Source: JANNRA01 sp031401035
GTDB taxonomy: Bacteria > Desulfobacterota > Binatia > HRBIN30 > CADEER01
Assembly (NCBI GenBank): GCA_031401035.1
Contig: JANNRA010000065.1
Location: forward strand, 19,533-83,532
Direction: 5' to 3'
Length of the DNA: 64,000 nt
How positions within the stretch are numbered: position 1 is the stretch's first letter; every line of letters begins with the position of its first letter. The translations under genes and the position numbers were made by a program. The notes under the pieces were generated by a model. It ran no database searches. It worked only from the letters and a program-made list of their open reading frames with translations, and was not told where the DNA came from. Positions 57,568-64,000 of this stretch are shown here, piece by piece.

Positions 57568-58287
57568 ATGCGCGTGCGGGTTCTGACCCTGCTGGCAGCG
57601 GCGCTGCAGGCCTGTGGGCTGGCGGCGCCGGCGGCGGCGCACCTCGGGTTGCGCTTTCCGCCGTCGCGCTACGGCGACGACGTCCTCAAGGACGGCCCGT
57701 GCGGGCGCAGCGGCGGCGCCCGCACCGCGACGATGACCGTACTCGAGCCCGGCGCCACGATCGAGGTGGTGTGGGACGAGTATGTCGACCACCCGGGACA
57801 TTTCCGCGTCGCCTTCGATGTCGACGGCGACGACGACTTCGTCGATCCGGTCTGCCTCGGCGGATGCGGGACGCGGACGCCGGAGATTGCGCTGTACGGC
57901 GACGCCACGGTGCTGCTCGACGGGATCGCCGATACCGCGGGTGGGGAAGGGCGGGTGCAGGTGACCCTGCCGGACGTCGCCTGTGAGCGCTGCACGCTGC
58001 AGGTCCTTCAAGTGATGTACGACAAGCCGCCCTACGTCGTGCCCGGTAACGACATCTACTATCAGTGCGCCGACCTCGTGCTGCGCCGCGCCACCTGCGT
58101 CGGCGACTGCAACGGCGACGGGCGCCTCGGCGTCGATGAGTTGGTCATCGCCATCGGCGCGTCACTCGGTCTCGGCACGGTGGGCGAGTGCGCGGCAGCG
58201 GACGGCGACGGCGACGGGCAGGTGCGCATCGACGAGCTGGTCGCCGCCGTGGCGGCTGCGCTCGACGGCTGCGCCGGGCGCGACTGA
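57568..58287 (+). CDS. SCE4755-type LPMO-like protein with C-terminal Cys/EF-hand module
   Basis: A 239-residue exported protein. The signal peptide ends in AAPAAA and the mature chain begins with His25 (HLGLRFPPSRYGDDVLKDGP), as expected for the histidine brace of copper monooxygenases, where the N-terminal His binds copper. A second His is in DHPGHFRVAF. CGRSGGARTATM, VLQVMYDKPPY and GNDIYYQCADLVL match the SCE4755 family of LPMO-like proteins. The C-terminal about 65 residues are a Cys/EF-hand module (CVGDCNGDGRLGVDELVIAI and ADGDGDGQVRIDELVAAV ending DGC). Activity is not proven; it may bind or oxidise polysaccharide. Confidence 0.82.
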   Translation: MRVRVLTLLAAALQACGLAAPAAAHLGLRFPPSRYGDDVLKDGPCGRSGGARTATMTVLEPGATIEVVWDEYVDHPGHFRVAFDVDGDDDFVDPVCLGGCGTRTPEIALYGDATVLLDGIADTAGGEGRVQVTLPDVACERCTLQVLQVMYDKPPYVVPGNDIYYQCADLVLRRATCVGDCNGDGRLGVDELVIAIGASLGLGTVGECAAADGDGDGQVRIDELVAAVAAALDGCAGRD

Positions 58288-58303
58288 CGCGGGCGCGTCG
58301 CCG

Positions 58304-59188
58304 ATGCCCTATCGCGGCCGCTTCGCGCCGTCACCGACCGGCGACCTGCACCTCGGCTCGCTGGCGACCGCTCTGGTGGCCTGGCGCCGGGCGCGTGCGG
58401 CGGGCGGTGCGCTGGTGGTGCGCGTCGAGGACCTCGACGCGTCGCGCGTTGTCGTCGGCAGCGAGGCGCGCCAGCTGGCCGACCTGCGCTGGGCGGGCCT
58501 AGAGTGGGACGAGGGCCCGGACGTCGGCGGTGCGTCCGCGCCGTACCGGCAGTCGGAGCGCGGCGCGTGGTACGCCGCCGCCCTCGCACGCCTGACGGCG
58601 GACGGCGCCGCCTACCTCTGCGACTGTTCGCGGCGCGACATCGCCGCGGTGGCCAGTGCGCCGCACGCGGGCGAGGACGGGCCGCGCTATCCCGGCACCT
58701 GCCGGCGCTTCGGCATGACGGCGCGCGCCTGGAAGCGGCCGCCGGCGGTGCGCGTGGCGCTGCCGGATCGCGTCGTGCAGGTGGACGACGCTTTGCAGGG
58801 CCGCTTCCGTCAGCACGTCGCGCGTGAGGTCGGCGACTTCGTCCTGCGCCGCGGCGACGGGGTCTACGCCTACCAGCTCGCGGTGGTGGTCGACGATCTG
58901 GCGATGGGGATCAGCGAGGTGGTGCGCGGCGCCGACCTGCTTGCCTCGACCCCGCGCCAGGTGCTGCTCGCCGAGATGCTCGGCGGCACCGCACCGCGCT
59001 TCGCGCACGTGCCGCTGGTCGTCGATACGGACGGGGCGCGGTTGCAGAAGCGGGCGCCGAGTTACACGCTGGCGGCGTTGCGCGCGGCGGGGATGGCGCC
59101 AGGCGCGGTGCGCGCGCAACTCGAGTCGATCCTGTCGCCGCTGCACGGCCGGGCGGAGGCACGATTGTTTGGGATCCCCTCACCCTGA
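58304..59188 (+). CDS. gluQRS: tRNA glutamyl-Q(34) synthetase GluQRS
   Basis: A 294-residue truncated glutamyl-tRNA synthetase-like enzyme that glutamylates queuosine in tRNA-Asp. It starts MPYRGRFAPSPTGDLHLGSL (HLGS is the HIGH-like motif) and has VRVEDLDASRVV, a zinc site CDCSRRDI ... YPGTCR, and the KRAPS signature (LQKRAPSYTL). The C-terminus reads RLFGIPSP*, and the TGA lies inside the left arm of a palindromic repeat. The gene is 16 bases after the LPMO-like gene, and 3 kb from a DksA-family gene, where the pair is often adjacent. Confidence 0.94.
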   Translation: MPYRGRFAPSPTGDLHLGSLATALVAWRRARAAGGALVVRVEDLDASRVVVGSEARQLADLRWAGLEWDEGPDVGGASAPYRQSERGAWYAAALARLTADGAAYLCDCSRRDIAAVASAPHAGEDGPRYPGTCRRFGMTARAWKRPPAVRVALPDRVVQVDDALQGRFRQHVAREVGDFVLRRGDGVYAYQLAVVVDDLAMGISEVVRGADLLASTPRQVLLAEMLGGTAPRFAHVPLVVDTDGARLQKRAPSYTLAALRAAGMAPGAVRAQLESILSPLHGRAEARLFGIPSP

Positions 59189-59279
59189 CCCTCTCCCTGC
59201 GGGAGAGGGGACCCATGAATGCAGCGCGCGTGTTGCCCAGGTCCCCTCTCCCGCAGGGAGAGGGTCAGGGTGAGGGGAT
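59174..59279. repeat. Perfect 38-bp inverted repeat supplying the gluQRS stop
   Basis: ATCCCCTCACCCTGACCCTC begins the left arm (59174-59211) and the right arm (59242-59279) is its exact reverse complement, with a 30-bp spacer. It belongs to the same CCCTCACCCTG family as 46406-46576. It covers the last five codons and the TGA of gluQRS and separates it from a convergent membrane protein gene. It likely ends transcription both ways. Confidence 0.85.
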
Positions 59280-59314
59280 ATCGACCGTGGAATCCCCGGC
59301 GGCGTCGGCGCGCG

Positions 59315-60622
59315 TCATGTCCGGCCGTCGCCCGAAGCCGCGGGCACGCGCAGGCGGACAGTGCGGATGCGGCGCGGCGTCGCATCGACGATTTCGATCG
59401 GCAGTCCGGACGGGCCGGCGAGCGTGTCGCCGGCCTGCGGGATACGCCCGGCCAGTGCCAGGCAGAGGCCGGCAATGGTGTTCCACCCCTCCTCCTCCGA
59501 GAGGTTGAGGTCGAGGGCGCGGTTGACGTCACGGATCGGCGTCGCGCCGTTTACCAGGACCGTCCCGCTGGCTTCACGGCGGATCATCTCGGGCACCTGC
59601 GTGACGTGCTCGCTGAAGATCTCGCCGACCAGCTCCTCGACCAGATCCTCCATGGTGACGATCCCCTCCATGCCGCCATGGTCGTCGACCACGAAGGCGA
59701 TCAGTACATGCCGCCGGCGCATCTCGCGCAGCAGGTCGATGGCCGGTTTCGACTCGGGGATGAAGATCGGCGGTCGCACCAGGTCGTCGAGCACCAGCAG
59801 GCGGCGCTCCCAGGCGAGGGCCAACAGATCCTTGACGGCGATATAGCCGACCAGGTTGTCGACGCGCCCATCGTAGACCGGGATGCGCGAGTGGCCGCTC
59901 TCGAGCAACAGGTGTTGTACCTCGTCGGCGGCGGCGTGGCGGCTGAGCATGACGACGTCCTGGCGCGGCACCATCACGTCGGCGGCAGTGAGATCGGCGA
60001 AGTCGATGGCGCGCGAGGCGATCTCGCCGGCGTCGGGGTGGACCGTGCCGGCCCGCGCGGCGTCCTCGACCACCTGTTGCAACTCTTCCGGCGAGTGGCG
60101 GGTCTCGGTGAACGTCGTGTGGTCGCCGAACGGTCGCAGCAGGGCGTTCGAACTCGCGGTCAGGGCCCGCACCAGCGGGCGGGCGATCCACGAGAGGCCG
60201 AGCAGCGGCCGTGCCATGAGCAGCGCGTAGGGCTCGGCGGCACGCAGTGCGAGCGATTTCGGCACCAACTCGCCGGCGACGATCGACAGGAAGGAGACAG
60301 CCGCGATCACCGCCGCCAGGGCGATGTCGCCGGCGTGGCGCGTCGGCACGCCGAGCTCCTGCAGCCAGCCGGCGACGCGCACGGCGATCGACGAACCGCC
60401 GAGGGCGGCGGCGGTGGCGCTGACCACCGTGATGCCGATCTGGACGGTGGCGAGAAAGCGTTCCGGGTCGTTGCGCAGGGCGAGCAGCGAGGACGCCCCG
60501 CGGCGACCCGATTCCACCATCTCGAGGATGCGCGATCGCCGCAGCGCCACCACCGCGATCTCGGCTCCGGCGAAGACACCGTTGGCGGCGATCAGGAGCA
60601 GGATGATCAGAAGCTCGGTCAG
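59315..60622 (-). CDS. CorC/HlyC-type (CNNM domain) membrane protein
   Basis: Up to 435 residues with a DUF21/CNNM transmembrane domain, two CBS domains (TAADVMVPRQDVVML through ESGHSRIPVYDGRVDNLVGY, and the stretch ending HVLIAFVVDDHGGMEGIVTMEDLVEELVGEI) and a C-terminal CorC/HlyC-type domain (NVNRALDLNLSEEE). No ATG, GTG or TTG precedes the first helix in frame; LTELLIILLLIAANGVFAGA starts at CTG 60622, while the first canonical start is GTG at 60553, which would cut into helix 1. I list the extended form. Members export or sense Mg/Co or act as membrane-integrity factors. Confidence 0.85.
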   Translation of the reverse strand: MTELLIILLLIAANGVFAGAEIAVVALRRSRILEMVESGRRGASSLLALRNDPERFLATVQIGITVVSATAAALGGSSIAVRVAGWLQELGVPTRHAGDIALAAVIAAVSFLSIVAGELVPKSLALRAAEPYALLMARPLLGLSWIARPLVRALTASSNALLRPFGDHTTFTETRHSPEELQQVVEDAARAGTVHPDAGEIASRAIDFADLTAADVMVPRQDVVMLSRHAAADEVQHLLLESGHSRIPVYDGRVDNLVGYIAVKDLLALAWERRLLVLDDLVRPPIFIPESKPAIDLLREMRRRHVLIAFVVDDHGGMEGIVTMEDLVEELVGEIFSEHVTQVPEMIRREASGTVLVNGATPIRDVNRALDLNLSEEEGWNTIAGLCLALAGRIPQAGDTLAGPSGLPIEIVDATPRRIRTVRLRVPAASGDGRT

Positions 60623-60765
60623 CCGGCCCGCCTCCGCGCGGCGCGCGTCGCAGTCATGCGGCCTAACTGGGGGGGCAATCGCCAGGCTGTCAAGCGACGC
60701 TGGCGGCGCGTCGGCCGGCGCGTCGGCTGGGTGGTTGCGGGTAGCGACGGATGGTATGCGGACGC

Positions 60766-61023
60766 ATGCTCGGCACCCTCACCCTGCGCGAGATCGAACG
60801 CGTCTTTGCGATCATCGAGGCGCGCGGCCTGTCGCGCGAGGCGGTGTTCATCCCCTTGCGGCCGAACCACCCGGGCACGGTACGCATGCGCAGCGACCAC
60901 CGGCTGGAGATTATCTTCGACCGCGACCAGTCGCTCGATGCCAACCTGGCGGTGATCGAGCAGGCGGTCGACGCGGTGCTGGCGACGCCCGCCGGCCGTC
61001 TGCTGCGGCGGGCGGACGACTGA
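60766..61023 (+). CDS. Small protein of unknown function upstream of dxr
   Basis: An 85-residue protein from the ATG at 60766 (or 90 residues from 60751). Sequence TLTLREIERVFAIIEARGLS and then RMRSDHRLEIIFDRDQSLDA is compact and could be an alpha/beta fold, but I recognise no family. It is 32 bases before dxr and on the same strand, so it may be cotranscribed. Confidence 0.6.
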   Translation: MLGTLTLREIERVFAIIEARGLSREAVFIPLRPNHPGTVRMRSDHRLEIIFDRDQSLDANLAVIEQAVDAVLATPAGRLLRRADD

Positions 61024-61055
61024 CGCGGCGGGCGGGCCATGGTAGGGGAGTGCGG

Positions 61056-62228
61056 ATGAAGTCTCTGGCGGTGCTGGGCTCGACCGGCTCGATCGGCGTC
61101 ACGACGCTCGACCTGGTGGCGCGCTTCCCCGACCGCTTCCGCGCCGTCGCCCTGGCGGCGGGGCGCAATGTCGAGCGGCTTGCCGAGCAGGTGCGGCAGT
61201 TCCGCCCCGTCGTGGTGGCCACCGCCGACGCCGCCGGCGCCGCCGCCCTGCGCGCCGCGGTGCCGGAGTTTCGCGGTGAGATCGTCGCCGGCATCGAGGC
61301 GATCGCCGGCGTCGCGAGCTTGCCGGAGGTCGACCTGGTCATCTCCGCGCTGGTCGGCGCCATCGGTCTGCGGCCGACTCTGGCGGCGATCGAGGCCGGC
61401 AAGGACGTCGCGCTGGCCAACAAGGAAGTGCTCGTCGTCGCCGGTGAACTGGTGCAGGCGGCGGCGCGGCGGCGCGGCGTGTCGGTTTTCCCGCTCGACA
61501 GCGAGCACAACGCCATCTACCAGGCGATGCACGGGCACCGCCGCAGCGACGTCAAACGCATCGTCCTCACCGCCTCCGGCGGGCCCTTTCTGCATGCCAG
61601 CCTCGACGAGTTGCGGCGCGCGACGCCGGCGCAGGCGCTCAAGCACCCGACCTGGAAAATGGGCGCGAAGATCACCATCGACTCCTCGACTCTGATGAAC
61701 AAGGGCCTCGAGGTGATCGAAGCGCACTGGCTCTTCGATCTGCCTGCCGAGCAGATCGACGTCGTCATGCACCCGCAGAGCATCGTCCACTCGATGGTCG
61801 AGTACATCGACGGCTCGGTGCTGGCGCAGCTCGGTATTCCCGACATGGCGATACCGATCTCCTACATTCTCGCCCATCCCGAGCGCCTGCCGCTGCCGCA
61901 CCTGCCGTCACTGGACCTGGTGCAGGCCGGTCGGCTCGAGTTCTTTGCGCCCGATCTCGAGCGCTTCCCCTGCCTGGGGCTGGCCTACGACGCGCTGCGC
62001 GCCCGCCAGGGCGCGCCGGCGGTGCTGAACGCCGCCAACGAGGTCTTGGTCGACGCCTTCCTCAGTGGGCGCATCGCCTACCTCGACATTCCCGGCATTG
62101 CCCGCCGGGTCCTCGATCGCCACCAGCCGGTGCGCGATGGCGGCCTCGAGGCGTTGCTCGAGGCCGATGCATGGGCACGCGAGACGGCGGGCGAACTGAT
62201 CGGCGGGGTCCGCGCGGCGGCGCTCTGA
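61056..62228 (+). CDS. dxr: 1-deoxy-D-xylulose 5-phosphate reductoisomerase
   Basis: A 390-residue enzyme, second step of the MEP pathway to isoprenoids. N-terminal NADPH motif is LGSTGSIGVTTLD. The catalytic/metal segment is PLDSEHNAIYQ and TASGGPF. MNKGLEVIEAHWLF is the flexible-loop signature, and MHPQSIVHSMVEY gives the His. The C-terminal domain (AANEVLVDAFL) is complete. GGGGAG sits upstream of the ATG. This indicates MEP-pathway isoprenoid synthesis in the organism. Confidence 0.96.
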   Translation: MKSLAVLGSTGSIGVTTLDLVARFPDRFRAVALAAGRNVERLAEQVRQFRPVVVATADAAGAAALRAAVPEFRGEIVAGIEAIAGVASLPEVDLVISALVGAIGLRPTLAAIEAGKDVALANKEVLVVAGELVQAAARRRGVSVFPLDSEHNAIYQAMHGHRRSDVKRIVLTASGGPFLHASLDELRRATPAQALKHPTWKMGAKITIDSSTLMNKGLEVIEAHWLFDLPAEQIDVVMHPQSIVHSMVEYIDGSVLAQLGIPDMAIPISYILAHPERLPLPHLPSLDLVQAGRLEFFAPDLERFPCLGLAYDALRARQGAPAVLNAANEVLVDAFLSGRIAYLDIPGIARRVLDRHQPVRDGGLEALLEADAWARETAGELIGGVRAAAL

Positions 62229-62289
62229 TCGCGGTTTACAGGACCGGGGGACGGTGCTAGCCGAAGGGGATTCGCGGGAGGTTCGAAGG

Positions 62290-62655
62290 TTGGAGCAAGA
62301 CCAGATCACCTGGTTCAAGGAGCTGTTGAACAGTCGGCGCGCCGAGCTGTTGGGCGAAGCCGAGCGCACTGTCATCGGCATGGTCGACGGCAAGGAGAAC
62401 TTCCCCGAGCCGGGCGACCGGGCGGCGTTGGAGTCCGACCGCAACGCGACGCTGCGCATCCGCGACCGCGAGCGCAAGCTGATCAACAAGATCGACGAAG
62501 CGCTGGAGCGGATCGAGGCGGGCGGTTTCGGGGTTTGCGAGGAGTGCGGCGACGCGATCAGCGTCGAGCGCCTGCGCGCCCGGCCGGTGACCACCCTGTG
62601 CATTCAGTGCAAGGCCGAGCAGGAAGCTGAGGAGCAGAAACAGCGCAAGCTCTGA
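62290..62655 (+). CDS. DksA/TraR family zinc-finger transcription factor
   Basis: A 121-residue protein with coiled-coil N-terminal (QITWFKELLNSRRAELLGEAERTVIGM) and the four-Cys finger CEECGD ... CIQCK near the C-terminus. DksA-type proteins enter the RNA polymerase secondary channel with ppGpp. I use the TTG at 62290, preceded by GGGAGG nine bases upstream; a GTG at 62254 would add 12 residues. Acidic residues at the coiled-coil tip (DGKENFPEPGDRA) differ from the classic DxxDxA motif. Confidence 0.88.
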   Translation: MEQDQITWFKELLNSRRAELLGEAERTVIGMVDGKENFPEPGDRAALESDRNATLRIRDRERKLINKIDEALERIEAGGFGVCEECGDAISVERLRARPVTTLCIQCKAEQEAEEQKQRKL

Positions 62656-62662
62656 GCACCGA

Positions 62663-63841
62663 TCAGACGCGTGGCAGGCCGAGCACCTGGGTGGCGATGA
62701 TGCCGCGCATGATCTCCGATGTTCCCGAGGCGATGCTCGCCGCCGGCGCCGCCAGGAACCCGGCCGGCACGGCGTAGATCGGATCGGCGCGCTCCCCTGG
62801 GTGCGGCGTGTCGTAGAGCAAGCCGGCCGGGCCGAGCAGGGTCATGGCGAGCTGGGCGATCTGCTGCGTCAGTTCCGTCCAGTGCATCTTGATGATCGAG
62901 GCCTCCGGTCCCGGCATGCCCATGCGCAGCAGCTTCGCCATCGTCCGCTGGCAGGTGGCGCGGAACGTCTCGGTACCGATGTAGATGGTGGCCAGCGCCT
63001 GGCGCAGCACGGGATCGCCGGTGGCGCCGCGCTGAGACGCCAGTCGCAGCAGCTGATCGCGCTGCTTGGCGAGCAGGATCTGCATCTCGACGACGTACAT
63101 GATGCCACGCTCGTTCTGCAGCGCCGAGGTGACGATGGTCCAGCCGCCGCCGAGGTCGCCGAGCAAGTTGGCGCGCGGCACGCGCACATCCTCGAAGAAG
63201 ACCTCGTTGAATTCCGCCTGGCCGCCCATCTGCCGCAACGGACGCACGGTGACGCCGGCGCTCTTCATGTCCACCAGCAGGCAGGAGACGCCGTTGCGTC
63301 GGCTCGAGGCGGGATCGGTGCGACAGAACACCATGCACCAATCGGCGTGCTGGGCGTACGTCGTCCACACCTTCTGGCCGTTCAGCACGAAGCTGTCGCC
63401 GTCGACCTCGGCGCGGGTGCGCATGGAGGCGAGGTCCGAGCCGGCGCCGGGCTCGGAGAATCCGCAACACCACAGATCCTCGGCGCTGAGGATGCGCGCC
63501 GCGAAGCGCTGCTTCAGCTCCTCCGTGCCGTAGGCGAGGATCGGCGGCGCGACGATGCCGATGCCGAGGTTGTTGATGATCTCCGGCGCATCGGCGCGGC
63601 TCATCTCCTCGACGTAGGCGATCTGTTCGGCGATCGAGGCGGCGCGGCCGCCGTACTCGCGCGGCCAGGTGATCGCCACCCAGCGATCGGCCGCGAGCGT
63701 GGCCTGCCAGGCGCGCAGGCGGGCGATGCGCTCGACCTCCGGCAGCATGGCGATGCGCTCGCGGCGCAGGTCGTCGGTGAGGTGAGCGGCGAGCCACGCG
63801 CGCAGTTCGTGGCGGAAGGCGGGTTCGGTCTCCGTGCTCAT
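62663..63841 (-). CDS. Acyl-CoA dehydrogenase family protein
   Basis: A 392-residue flavoenzyme of the acyl-CoA dehydrogenase superfamily, catalysing the first step of fatty-acid beta-oxidation or a related reaction. It has FSEPGAGSDLASMRTRAEVDGDSFVLNGQKVWTT, QMGGQAEFNEVFFEDVRVPRANLLG and the C-terminal SIASGTSEIMRGIIATQVLGLPR, all family-typical. No clear Glu general base at the usual position is certain. The start follows a plain GC-rich leader without a strong RBS. It stops at 62663, 8 bases beyond the convergent zinc-finger gene. Confidence 0.93.
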   Translation of the reverse strand: MSTETEPAFRHELRAWLAAHLTDDLRRERIAMLPEVERIARLRAWQATLAADRWVAITWPREYGGRAASIAEQIAYVEEMSRADAPEIINNLGIGIVAPPILAYGTEELKQRFAARILSAEDLWCCGFSEPGAGSDLASMRTRAEVDGDSFVLNGQKVWTTYAQHADWCMVFCRTDPASSRRNGVSCLLVDMKSAGVTVRPLRQMGGQAEFNEVFFEDVRVPRANLLGDLGGGWTIVTSALQNERGIMYVVEMQILLAKQRDQLLRLASQRGATGDPVLRQALATIYIGTETFRATCQRTMAKLLRMGMPGPEASIIKMHWTELTQQIAQLAMTLLGPAGLLYDTPHPGERADPIYAVPAGFLAAPAASIASGTSEIMRGIIATQVLGLPRV

Positions 63842-64000
63842 GACCGCCAGCCATAGGGGAGCGCGGAGGCCACGGTCAATGCGCGGCGGCGGCGCGGCGG
63901 CGCGGGGGAGCCGGCTGGCGATGGCGCGGCGGCGACCAGGCCGGGGGACGAGGCCGGCAGCATGCGGCGCAGGCGTGGAAAGTGCGTGGTCCCGATCCGG
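63842..64000. other. No gene seen at the right edge
   Basis: The last 159 bases are GC-rich and contain no ORF or RNA I can support. It is the upstream region of the acyl-CoA dehydrogenase gene; any further gene starts beyond the window. Confidence 0.5.

Overview
This is a GC-rich (roughly 70 % by eye), gene-dense bacterial chromosome segment. Codon use looks uniform, and I see no phage genes, transposase, integrase or CRISPR array. The organism is an inference. Several secreted proteins carry a paired Cys/EF-hand module (CVGDCNGDG, then a V-N-E-L helix, then a second D-x-N-x-D-G loop) next to Thr/Pro-rich linkers. Together with a TTQ amine dehydrogenase operon and an uncultured-lineage flavour of hypotheticals, this suggests a deltaproteobacterial-type lineage such as Candidatus Binatota. 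A 16S rRNA or marker-gene tree would be needed to confirm it.

Layout. 1-14 kb is mostly housekeeping and lipid metabolism: an F420-type nitroreductase fragment, GH1 glycosidase, thiolase, acylglycerolphosphate acyltransferase, polyphosphate kinase, a DUF3108 pair, GST, a PQQ-like propeller, a PhyH dioxygenase, an orphan DGQHR-domain protein and an SDR. 14.5-19.1 kb holds an amine dehydrogenase operon in the order large subunit, MauE, MauD, TTQ small subunit, monohaem cytochrome c, with overlapping start/stop codons; this matches the aau (aromatic amine dehydrogenase) arrangement more closely than the full mau set. 19-25.9 kb has a HelD-like helicase, small envelope proteins, a renalase-like flavoprotein and an Hsp70-like/ClpP-like pair. 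28.9-34.2 kb is hflX, a CDP-alcohol phosphatidyltransferase, a LolA-like protein and aconitase.

26-28.7 kb and 34.3-48 kb are dominated by large secreted proteins. Five of them, plus an LPMO-like protein at 57.6 kb, share the Cys/EF-hand module at the N- or C-terminus. It is attached to very different partners: parallel beta-helices, a di-haem cytochrome, beta-propellers, a Thr/Pro stalk and an LPMO-like domain. A seventh protein carries a more classical dockerin-like repeat together with a cohesin-like domain. This looks like a lineage-specific surface display or sorting system and is the most interesting signal in the window.

48-53 kb has tRNA-Glu, a two-gene operon of small Lys-rich proteins, and tandem UbiB/ADCK-type kinases of which the second has lost two hallmark catalytic residues. 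53-57.4 kb contains degraded genes (a frameshifted remnant and a BNR-repeat protein with deletions), an ion channel, a ThiS-like protein, a sterol-desaturase-family enzyme and an ECF sigma factor. 57.5-64 kb has the LPMO-like protein, gluQRS, a CorC/HlyC-type membrane protein, dxr, a DksA/TraR-type zinc-finger protein and an acyl-CoA dehydrogenase. Palindromic intergenic repeats of at least two families lie between genes; one copy supplies the stop codon of gluQRS.
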